Part shown: piece by piece, positions 9,101 through 13,852 of the stretch
Numbering within the stretch: the first letter of the stretch is position 1
Layout of the letters: every line of letters begins with the position of its first letter
Position numbers and translations under genes: made by a program
Notes under the pieces: generated by a model
What the model was told of the DNA's origin: nothing
Databases searched by the model: none
Seen by the model: only the letters and a program-made list of their open reading frames with translations
From: an uncultured Bacilli bacterium
GTDB taxonomy: Bacteria > Bacillota_I > Bacilli_A > RFN20 > DUOF01
Direction: 5' to 3'
Assembly (NCBI GenBank): GCA_934101685.1
Contig: CAKORZ010000035.1
Span: 1-13,852 of the forward strand
Length of the DNA: 13,852 nucleotides

Positions 9101-11229
9101 TCATCACAAACATTTTCTGTACTTGATAAGCAATATGCTTTTAAATCCTTATCAGAGCTAAATAGTTCTATATTAATATCATTTCCACTAACTAAATAGT
9201 TTTTATCATTTAACGAAACACCCTTATACTTAGGATATTCAAAATTCATATCTATAACTGGAGCTTTTAAATCAACTGAAACTTCACTAACAAGTTCATT
9301 CACAAATGTTCTTTCAAAAATATCTTTAGCAAATTCCTTTTCTACAACAAAAGAAAATTTATCAAGCCCAATTAATTTATCAATAGAGATAACCGCACTA
9401 ACCTTGTTACCATCAATTGATATATCATTACTATCAAAAGTAACTACTCTTGATCCAGATTTAATATATAGTTTAGATGTATCAAAGCTTAAATCACTAA
9501 TATCATTTACAACAAATTCAAATGTAATTTTTGTATTATCTCCACCATAAATAACATTATCAATATTTTTACCATTAGATGCATTAATAGCAGCATTAGA
9601 TATAACAGGCGATTCATTGTCTGCATATATTTTTAGATCTAAATTAGTATTAATAACTTTATTAAGACCATTTTCACCAACAATTGTAAAATTATCAAAA
9701 GTAACATTAAGTTTCCCATTATATGATTGCAAAACAGTAATATCAATAATTAATTTTAAGCCAGCAAAAGAAATTGCTGGAGAAGCAACCTTTTCACCAA
9801 AAGTAACTTTTATTGCATTAACATCTGCACTTGCTACATCTACCCCATCCCTAATAGGAACAGTTATAATAATACCATCATCTTTTTTTACAAATTTTTC
9901 ATTTATTTCTTTTCCATCTCTAGTAATTTTATATGAAAAATTATTAAAATCCAACTCTGGATCATTAGAGTTAATATGAATTCCCTTATCATCCAAAACA
10001 TTTCCACTTTCATCTACAACAGTAAGTTCATAATCCTTATCAACTATGTCAACTAATTTATTATCATTTAAATCATAAATATAAGATTTCTCATAATTAA
10101 TTTTAGCAGTAGTTAAATACCCACTTTTTTCTGCTGATCTAATTCTACAAATATAAATTAGTGAAATATCTGTTGATTCACTATAATAACAAGCTGCATA
10201 ATCGCCAAAACTTAATACTGGCAAATCATCTTTTTTAGTAGATTTAACAGCTTCGTTAAATATAACTCTTGCAACAATATCTTTGCTAACAGAATAAACA
10301 TTCTTAATAACTTCTATTCTTTCTATAAAAGGTTTAATTCCATCAACTTTATAACTCTTGCTTACATTAACTTTACTTAAATCTTGATATCCAGATAATA
10401 CATTGTTATATCTATCCTTAATCATGCTATTACTAACAAGACGTTTGAAAGATATATCTCCATTATCCCCTTCAAGAATTTGATATTCGCATATAATATG
10501 AGACTTAATATTATTAATATTGTTACTACAACTAGCAGTCTTAACATTTTCTCCTATATTAAACTCTAATTTTGTATTTTTATTAAATAAATTTTCATTA
10601 AAAGATAAATCAAATTTTATTGTATCTCCTATTTTTAATATATCTCTACCTGATGTATCATCCTTAATTGATACTGTAATATAATTAACAAAAGGTGCCT
10701 CATTATCCAAAACTAAATTTCTATTCGCATTAGTTTTTCCACCACCAATATATATAAAAAGAGCCTTTTTTTCATTATCTGCTTCCATATATAGCACAAC
10801 TACACCAGTATTTTTACCATTATAATCTTCATTAGGTACAAGTACATTTAAAATTTCTGAACTAGGTATAGAAAACTCTCTAAGTTTTGAAGGACAAGTA
10901 CCATTCTTATTATATAAATCACAAATTTGTGCCTTAGAAAGCCCATTTGAGTATTTCTCAGTCCAATCATTAACATCAATACTTTTGTTTATTTTATCAG
11001 AACTAAATCCATACTTTATATAATTAAAGTTATTTTCATTATATCCAACATATACCTTTAAATCCCCATCATCTAATTTGTAATCATTAGGTATAATAAT
11101 AACAGGACCTTTATCCTCCGCTTTTACACTAATAGATTTATTCATAAACCCTAAACATGCAAACATAAATAAAAACAACACATAACATAATATGTTGATT
11201 ATATGCACTTTATTTTTTTGTTGAGCCAT
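3121..11229 (-). CDS. Giant Ig-repeat surface protein with C-terminal membrane anchor
   Basis: This 2702-aa exported protein starts with a signal peptide (1-37, hydrophobic 10-29, likely cut after V-K-A). The rest is a chain of about 15 Ig-like modules. Their junctions carry D-x-x-x-P-[VI]-I motifs near residues 175, 296, 537, 653, 1075, 1290, 1530, 1730, 1840, 1955, 2068, 2168, 2285, 2370 and 2457, and D-x-x-G-N turns occur inside modules. A charged E-K-rich linker leads to one membrane helix (about 2672-2693) and an Arg-rich tail, R-L-R-R-R-V-R-A-A. There is no LPXTG motif. Apart from the signal peptide and one lone residue, cysteines fall in about 15 close pairs. A GTG 24 nt upstream is in frame, but AAGGAG lies inside that extension, 9 nt before this ATG. 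The likely role is a long adhesin or stalk; the ligand is unknown. Confidence 0.92.
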   Translation of the reverse strand: MAQQKNKVHIINILCYVLFLFMFACLGFMNKSISVKAEDKGPVIIIPNDYKLDDGDLKVYVGYNENNFNYIKYGFSSDKINKSIDVNDWTEKYSNGLSKAQICDLYNKNGTCPSKLREFSIPSSEILNVLVPNEDYNGKNTGVVVLYMEADNEKKALFIYIGGGKTNANRNLVLDNEAPFVNYITVSIKDDTSGRDILKIGDTIKFDLSFNENLFNKNTKLEFNIGENVKTASCSNNINNIKSHIICEYQILEGDNGDISFKRLVSNSMIKDRYNNVLSGYQDLSKVNVSKSYKVDGIKPFIERIEVIKNVYSVSKDIVARVIFNEAVKSTKKDDLPVLSFGDYAACYYSESTDISLIYICRIRSAEKSGYLTTAKINYEKSYIYDLNDNKLVDIVDKDYELTVVDESGNVLDDKGIHINSNDPELDFNNFSYKITRDGKEINEKFVKKDDGIIITVPIRDGVDVASADVNAIKVTFGEKVASPAISFAGLKLIIDITVLQSYNGKLNVTFDNFTIVGENGLNKVINTNLDLKIYADNESPVISNAAINASNGKNIDNVIYGGDNTKITFEFVVNDISDLSFDTSKLYIKSGSRVVTFDSNDISIDGNKVSAVISIDKLIGLDKFSFVVEKEFAKDIFERTFVNELVSEVSVDLKAPVIDMNFEYPKYKGVSLNDKNYLVSGNDINIELFSSDKDLKAYCLSSTENVCDDWENIEGDSKFTYSFKNDLDNGYYNVYLCIVDYGDNKTCVNKTLEINRAFEYKTDMVVRKSHSVGVNAFMFNDGSIFYYKWIKEGSSVSNFTNTTIKNSSLFMVESDANLNGKYMLCIKQNDNIVCSDYLEFDNDIDEFSVDFSINLNSDYVKDIIGTTITFNDISTIKCVAVGKNVSDVSCERGKNNVTYYAGSDFGSPISAYSIVENGEYTFYIEDVIGNSKKLTYVINNIDREKVSIDIYNEKGSTNLENEIYKNTHTFKVMFDENITSSRHVKYSYFFSTRKYITDESNSIGVFYSEDNFNNYFYSSDTKLSRNVIESSILNSKQLLISSPNSSGIYNLYIRAIDIAGNVSYAYLENICVDADAPVIVMKDEKGNITNGNSDAYIANFQYIIEINDILSSLNKDEIYYEFVEANTNRSVYKAQYKNCELGSKSCVIENIELDASKFSADVAYKFYVYAFDNAGNKATYSTNKLYIKVPTISINTSFDQNKYTNARSLNFTISRNNEDANIERVAYCLNECSYENKMLSSGFINLEIKETNSYVIDNIPFVEGVNSLYLYAIDEFGNYKLEVITVKYDSISPIVNMDYISPYTANSSNLYVTLENGQKVYNYSNELQIKIKFAANSLLDLSSGSNNNLRLNVCFEKSCNLYTFSGYIKDGYYVNRELSVSSPVNFSGKVTYYLIDDASNRSEEYSFKVVYSLSVNEINATITDSSNSSIKENKKYTKVLLNVSNSNADYLIEKQYIKYALVSKNINLLEEKENYSGTITDFLNLYGFVTASANHEIITKNNVDDSYYVWVYIRNEIGNYTIKKIETLVNIDTIAPDFESTIIDVKKNSDDTYSLVMHNELEKEELYININGTYELVDFIENNNEYIYTFNKNNLSLIFTLKLVDEAGNETTRNYEYSSIKNSVFAKAYFNAKNKNVKVTVNNLGSKKVTKFIYVIDDINSTSSYDINNINYCNEVIDEVCKSEVYSVSNNIYSISISEDKKLTFFIYVDGVLIEELLEVVTRFDDEKPVIAYSLKNSSGGYGSTYTVINEDVLYVQGAIKVKMTDNKQLNYFEVYNSSNTLVSTCYFDVNEDDYNCNRESIEKSGNTLFYRLETGNYTLKVYDMTQNVREVKIITDTTSPVINLYKKINNNYYYQNVIANIYGSLEGLYVSVDEENFKNVDVVISNGTNKTSLTYSYASEIGKCLVNRDGSCEYGVSVLELINNNSSEYNQITIKVYDKANRETEMVIRYDDKIPNIYLDDTDGSVIYLGNSSYTISDESISIEIGKDELTIRDLLIAMKLNINGRSYDSLINDSRFNVAVYKNNSLYEENMFANIGNYVIKINFTTESGNKAEEKQFKVNIVDTLAPTVTVVDNINNVELNEDVEIIGVRAIDNYAIEIIDGNIVKEKIYGLDSAICEGSYCSNVKKTGSNKYVFSKAGTYKFTYTISDASNNKSTIEQVIVVSDNKAPIIESAYDESSFVLEISERDSLGQVVSPMITLRKPTSYDIGDGKDNLISPVFEGVYVANNIGTKAKSNEEHLVLEDAMGLKFKFTKVGTYYIRFISMDSTNHISVFEYEVNVVDNISPVIKGISEYQVIELDLDSNFDVMKDIIEKYNVVAEDNYYSNVSVMYEIKNNDTYDYEVTLIARDLSLNETRVTIYVRFIDTTKPVAGTLVLPNKTNLNSILIEIVGGEDNSNNWWHEYNVQNGDWLRYNDTSKVEFGNGFVGEVRVCIRAVDYYNNISDNTDCKTIYVDTTKPVINGVESGEVVDKEVEISVSDNSLDYVKIWLDNEEIEVEDIPFKLNKNGAYRIETVDTFGNKTVVDFVINANTYVNVVNDIKNEEYTTTSVTFDKRLLVKVDIEYDLNGYINVTTDLSNISIGSKDIAYVLGLVPNTNDVFVLYSVNGDDIISSNKVTLISNGEKFINGAKSTDYFLNFNDSYYAYVIVKKDVNEPVITEKESKEKEKGGALSVVLIAVGSLATLFLGYQIVRLRRRVRAA

Positions 11230-11238
11230 TCTCATCAA

Positions 11239-11244
11239 CTCCTT
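11239..11244 (-). promoter_or_regulatory. Ribosome binding site that fixes the start of the giant gene
   Basis: AAGGAG on the minus strand sits 9 nt before the ATG at 11229, 3 nt before an in-frame ATG at 11235, and inside the longer frame that opens with GTG at 11253. The 11229 start matches the 9-nt spacing of both family members. Confidence 0.7.
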
Positions 11245-11262
11245 AGATATCACAAATATCTA
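11244..11262 (-). promoter_or_regulatory. Short hairpin at the predicted 5' end of the giant mRNA
   Basis: A perfect 7-bp inverted repeat, TAGATAT and ATATCTA with a 5-nt loop, spans the predicted transcription start (about 11261) up to the edge of the ribosome binding site. It is AT-rich and weak. It may protect the 5' end or modulate initiation; this is inference. Confidence 0.3.
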
Positions 11263-11267
11263 CTTAA

Positions 11268-11296
11268 ATAATATAATATTTAAGCAACAATTTCAA
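11268..11296 (-). promoter_or_regulatory. Strong sigma-A-type promoter of the giant gene
   Basis: The -35 is TTGAAA (11296-11291) and the -10 is TATTAT (11273-11268), each one base from consensus, with a 17-bp spacer. The predicted start near 11261 leaves a leader of about 32 nt. The upstream 11-bp element of the family promoters is absent here. Confidence 0.75.
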
Positions 11297-11321
11297 CTTT
11301 TTTATAAGTTACCAACATTTA

Positions 11322-11347
11322 AAAAGATTAACCTAAGCTAATCTTTT
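11322..11347 (-). terminator. Intrinsic terminator overlapping the end of family member B
   Basis: On the minus strand AAAAGATTA pairs perfectly with TAATCTTTT; a G-U and a C-G pair extend the stem to a TTAG loop, and five Ts follow. The upstream arm is coding sequence for the final K-R-L-A, so the stop codon lies inside the hairpin. Confidence 0.7.
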
Positions 11348-11450
11348 CAAAACAAATTTTTCTTTTTCCTTTAATACTAAAAACTTCTTCTCTAATATAT
11401 CATTTACTAAATTAGCTCTAACACTTAAATGATATATATCATTGTTGCCT
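11333..11450 (-). repeat. Direct repeat, copy 1: 3' end of family genes
   Basis: These 118 bp match 13735-13852 at 116 positions with no gaps. The differences are at 11336 (silent, GCT versus GCA) and 11407 (Val versus Leu). The match runs to the window edge, so the full repeat is probably longer. Confidence 0.95.
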
Positions 11451-13621
11451 AATTCTACTATATTATCTTCTAATACTTTATATTCTTCATTTTCTATACT
11501 ATACTCTACATTAACTATATCTTCATCTTCTAGTACATCTATTTCTACTTTATCATCTTTTACTTGAACTTCTATTATTTCTACCTCTTCTATTATCTCT
11601 ATTTGTTTACTTTGAGGAGCTGCATTGTTCTTTTTGCCAATTATATCAAATAGTCCTTTAAAGTCTCCATCTACTACTTCTCCTCCACCTACTGTTACTC
11701 CACCATTCCCATCTATATAGAACTCACTGAAATATTCACCATAACTAGCAGATTCTGAATTATTTTCTACCTCATCTTTAATAGAAAAAGATAATTTCAA
11801 ATTTGTTGAACTTGTACAATTTACTTCATAAACAACTTCTAATTTTGTTACTACTTCAACATTACCACCATCTCTATTTTCAGTTCTAGTTGATAATGGT
11901 GTAACTGATATCACTTTAAAAGCACATGAAGACATTGAATTATTGTTATAATTATTTTTCTGTATCATACTATCAATTGAATTAACATTAAGATTTTTAC
12001 TAATTCCTAATGTATTATCACTAATTATAAGTTTATATTTAATTATATCTTTATGATTAAAATAGTTTTTACCAATTATTTTTGGTAATGTATCTAATTC
12101 TTCTGATGCTTTTAATTCCACATCATTTTTATTCTTGTAAAAAGTTTTGATATCAATTTCTGGCCCATAATTATCTATTTTAAATGCACCACATATTTTT
12201 TCTTCGTTCTTAGTATTTCCTGGTACGCTATCAAATATAAATGCACATAAATATATTCCTTCCTTAAACTTATATGGTAATTTAAATGTTACTGTTTCAG
12301 ATTTTTTTGCATCTAATGTCTTTAAGTATACATCCTCATCTTTACAAGTATCGTATTTTATATCATCATCTTTTCCTTCTAGTCCCTCTGAATAACATAT
12401 TTTAACTTTCGATACTCCACTATGCTCATCTTTTACAGTAAATGAGATATCAGTATTATTAGTCCAACTAGTAAATCCACCATTTAATGTTCCTTCTATT
12501 TCTGGTTTTTTATTATCTAAATATATTTTTTCAGATGAGGAACCATAGCCAACATTTCCAGCATTATCGCTCACTTGTACATGAACATAATATTTTCCTG
12601 TTAATGTGGAGGCAGAAAAGCTCAATCCTTTCGTAAAAGTAGTACTCCAATTTAATGTACCTTTTATCCATTTATTTTCTACTATTTTTTCGCTTGTACC
12701 ATTACATTTAGCATTTGTACTATTAGTGCTTAAGCAATAATATGCAGATTCCATGGATATTTCACTATGAGAATCTGTTGCTGACCCACCTATACTATGA
12801 GATTTTTTATAAGTATTATATGAAGAAGGGAGTGTTACGCTTATAGTAGGAGCCTTGTTATCCATAAGCATCATTACCGCTGACTCATTACTTTCATTTC
12901 CCACATTATCAACAGATATTGCATGTATATAATATTTTCCAGTACCATCTTCTTTTGTAACTGAAACAGAACTTCCATAAGTTGATTTCCAATCTGTGCA
13001 TGAACCTGCAGTAGATTTATCATTTACACAATATTTTATCAATCTTATTCCACTTTGTGAATCTGTAGCAGAAAGTGTAGCTGTATGTGTTTTTAGATAT
13101 TTAGTTCTATTATCTACCGTTACTGATATAGTTGGTTTAGTATTGTCTTTCTCAACAGTATAGTTCGGAGAGCCTCCTACCCCTTTACTTCCCCAGCATA
13201 AAATACCATAATTAATAGCCCCATGCATCCATAATTTATTATTTTTATCATTAAATTCCCATGTAAATCCCTTTACTGGATCAAAATTAAGTAGTCCTCC
13301 ATAAGTATATGAAATATTATTTACCCAAACATTAGATGCACACGCATCTCCATTTTTATGTAAAGAAATATTAATTTTTAATTTATCACCACTATAATAA
13401 AGCTTTGAGCCATCTAAATATGTCGTTTTATAATTTGTTGAAACATAAAAATTTCCTTGTTCAAAACTCCCCTGAAGTAAAGTAACAGTACCAACCAATT
13501 CTTCAGCAAAACTAACATGTCCATTAAGCGATACATCAAATAGTAAAAACATAAACACAAAAATAAAATATTTAAGTATTTTCATAATATTAAAATGTAA
13601 TTTGATGTTTTCATTTTTCAT
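11333..13621 (-). CDS. Secreted Ig-like repeat surface protein, family member B (complete)
   Basis: This 762-aa exported protein has a 39-residue signal peptide ending S-F-A, the same length as in family member A. A head domain follows (about 40-157). Ig-like modules begin near 158, 252, 367 and 483, with D-[N]-x-x-P starts and D-N-[AV]-G-N turns. A Gly-rich linker (about 638-655) leads to a very acidic beta-type C-terminal module (about 668-762). There is no transmembrane anchor or LPXTG, so surface retention, if any, must use the C-terminal module or a partner protein. Twelve cysteines form six likely pairs. Both flanking genes in the family share parts with it: the left one its leader, signal and Ig modules, the right one its last 38 residues almost exactly. 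The start follows GGGAG with 9 nt spacing; the ATG at 13630 abuts that site and is less likely. The likely role is adhesin or coat protein. Confidence 0.9.
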   Translation of the reverse strand: MKNENIKLHFNIMKILKYFIFVFMFLLFDVSLNGHVSFAEELVGTVTLLQGSFEQGNFYVSTNYKTTYLDGSKLYYSGDKLKINISLHKNGDACASNVWVNNISYTYGGLLNFDPVKGFTWEFNDKNNKLWMHGAINYGILCWGSKGVGGSPNYTVEKDNTKPTISVTVDNRTKYLKTHTATLSATDSQSGIRLIKYCVNDKSTAGSCTDWKSTYGSSVSVTKEDGTGKYYIHAISVDNVGNESNESAVMMLMDNKAPTISVTLPSSYNTYKKSHSIGGSATDSHSEISMESAYYCLSTNSTNAKCNGTSEKIVENKWIKGTLNWSTTFTKGLSFSASTLTGKYYVHVQVSDNAGNVGYGSSSEKIYLDNKKPEIEGTLNGGFTSWTNNTDISFTVKDEHSGVSKVKICYSEGLEGKDDDIKYDTCKDEDVYLKTLDAKKSETVTFKLPYKFKEGIYLCAFIFDSVPGNTKNEEKICGAFKIDNYGPEIDIKTFYKNKNDVELKASEELDTLPKIIGKNYFNHKDIIKYKLIISDNTLGISKNLNVNSIDSMIQKNNYNNNSMSSCAFKVISVTPLSTRTENRDGGNVEVVTKLEVVYEVNCTSSTNLKLSFSIKDEVENNSESASYGEYFSEFYIDGNGGVTVGGGEVVDGDFKGLFDIIGKKNNAAPQSKQIEIIEEVEIIEVQVKDDKVEIDVLEDEDIVNVEYSIENEEYKVLEDNIVELGNNDIYHLSVRANLVNDILEKKFLVLKEKEKFVLKRLA

Positions 13622-13630
13622 AATATTCAT

Positions 13631-13635
13631 CTCCC
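13631..13635 (-). promoter_or_regulatory. Ribosome binding site that fixes the start at 13621
   Basis: GGGAG touches the in-frame ATG at 13630 but lies 9 nt from the ATG at 13621. The latter is favoured by spacing and by the identical layout in the paralogue at 1367. Confidence 0.75.
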
Positions 13636-13652
13636 AACATTTCCTTATTGTA

Positions 13653-13681
13653 ATTATAATTTATTGGAAGATTATTTCCAA
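13653..13681 (-). promoter_or_regulatory. Sigma-A-type promoter of family member B
   Basis: The -35 is TTGGAA (13681-13676) and the -10 is a perfect TATAAT (13658-13653), with a 17-bp spacer. The predicted start near 13646 gives a leader of about 25 nt, the same as the paralogue. Confidence 0.8.
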
Positions 13682-13685
13682 TAAA
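13660..13685 (-). promoter_or_regulatory. Inverted repeat covering the -35, possible operator
   Basis: Two perfect 10-bp arms, TTTATTGGAA and TTCCAATAAA, flank a 6-bp centre. One arm contains the -35 and the other fills the spacer, a position where a repressor would block the promoter. The paralogue keeps only the -35 arm, so the site is either specific to this gene or due to chance. Confidence 0.4.
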
Positions 13686-13695
13686 GTAGAAACAC

Positions 13696-13706
13696 TATGT
13701 TTATTA
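13696..13706 (-). promoter_or_regulatory. Conserved 11-bp element, second copy
   Basis: TAATAAACATA again ends 14 bp upstream of the -35, exactly as at 1442-1452. Confidence 0.4.
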
Positions 13707-13724
13707 TTGTATCACACAATAAAA

Positions 13725-13749
13725 AAAAGACTAGCTATGCTAATCTTTT
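13725..13749 (-). terminator. Intrinsic terminator of the right-hand family gene
   Basis: AAAAGATTAGC pairs with GCTAGTCTTTT (11 bp, one G-U wobble) around an ATA loop, and the T run continues to eight Ts. The upstream arm encodes the last K-R-L-A. Confidence 0.85.
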
Positions 13750-13852
13750 CAAAACAAATTTTTCTTTTTCCTTTAATACTAAAAACTTCTTCTCTAATAT
13801 ATCATTTAGTAAATTAGCTCTAACACTTAAATGATATATATCATTGTTGCCT
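13735..13852 (-). CDS. C-terminus of a third family member (5' part outside window)
   Basis: Reading in from the right edge, 38 codons precede a TAG stop. The peptide begins G-N-N-D-I-Y-H-L and ends F-V-L-K-R-L-A. It equals the C-terminus of the 762-aa protein except for one Leu/Val change. The upstream remainder is not visible, so whether this is a full-length family member or a fragment cannot be told. It has its own terminator, which supports a functional gene end. It is too short to show a signal peptide or Ig modules. Confidence 0.85.
   Translation of the reverse strand, partial: GNNDIYHLSVRANLLNDILEKKFLVLKEKEKFVLKRLA
13735..13852 (-). repeat. Direct repeat, copy 2: 3' end of family genes
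   Basis: Second copy of the 118-bp block at 11333-11450, offset by 2402 bp, with two mismatches. It is cut by the window edge. Confidence 0.95.

Noticed and set aside
3335..9979. Plus-strand open frames at 3335-3697, 4010-4201 and 9617-9979
   Set aside because: They are antisense shadows of the giant gene. Their compositions simply mirror its Asn/Asp/Ser-rich codons, and no promoter or ribosome binding site precedes them.
13721..13728. Homopolymer tracts (8 A at 13721-13728, others of 6-7) as phase-variation switches
   Set aside because: The longest is the T tail of a terminator. The others are short and usual for this base composition; none lies in a promoter spacer.
13602..13817. Plus-strand 71-codon frame over the family B promoter
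   Set aside because: It overlaps the start, promoter and terminator signals of minus-strand genes and resembles no protein; this is chance in AT-rich sequence.
1..13852. Mycoplasma-type code with TGA as tryptophan
   Set aside because: Tryptophan is always TGG in the long frames, and no in-frame TGA is needed to extend any gene.

Overview
This is a very AT-rich window in which every supported gene lies on the minus strand, so it reads from right to left. It suggests an uncultured, low-GC, Gram-positive (Firmicutes/Bacilli-like) genome. The evidence is strong GGAG-type ribosome binding sites, sigma-A-type promoters with 17-bp spacers, U-tailed hairpin terminators, and Sec-type signal peptides on very large Ig-like surface proteins. 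All tryptophans are TGG and the visible stops are TAA or TAG, which argues for the standard bacterial code rather than the Mycoplasma code. I cannot name the genus from sequence alone.

Layout in transcription order. (1) 13852-13735: the last 38 codons of a secreted-protein gene that enters from the right edge. (2) 13621-11333: a complete 762-aa secreted protein with a signal peptide, a unique head, three or four Ig-like modules and an acidic C-terminal module. Its last 118 bp are almost identical to gene 1. (3) 11229-3121: a giant 2702-aa Ig-repeat surface protein with a signal peptide and a C-terminal membrane anchor. (4) 3039-1990 and 1976-1500: two cytosolic proteins of unknown function, closely spaced and behind their own promoter. 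(5) 1367-1: the first 455 codons of another paralogue of gene 2, leaving through the left edge.

The window therefore holds at least two members, and probably three, of one paralogous family of exported Ig-like proteins, arranged around a giant membrane-anchored Ig-repeat protein and a small cytosolic gene pair. The two family members whose 5' ends are visible share an ungapped promoter, leader and signal-peptide block. They have collinear Ig modules but very different N-terminal heads. The giant protein shares a disulfide-type module with the family (a Y-C-L/V hairpin with a second Cys close by), so I infer that all of them make up one cell-surface adhesion or coat system. Neither the ligand nor the role of the cytosolic pair can be told from the sequence.

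No RNA genes, CRISPR arrays, transposases or integrases were seen. No gene-free stretch exceeds about 130 bp.
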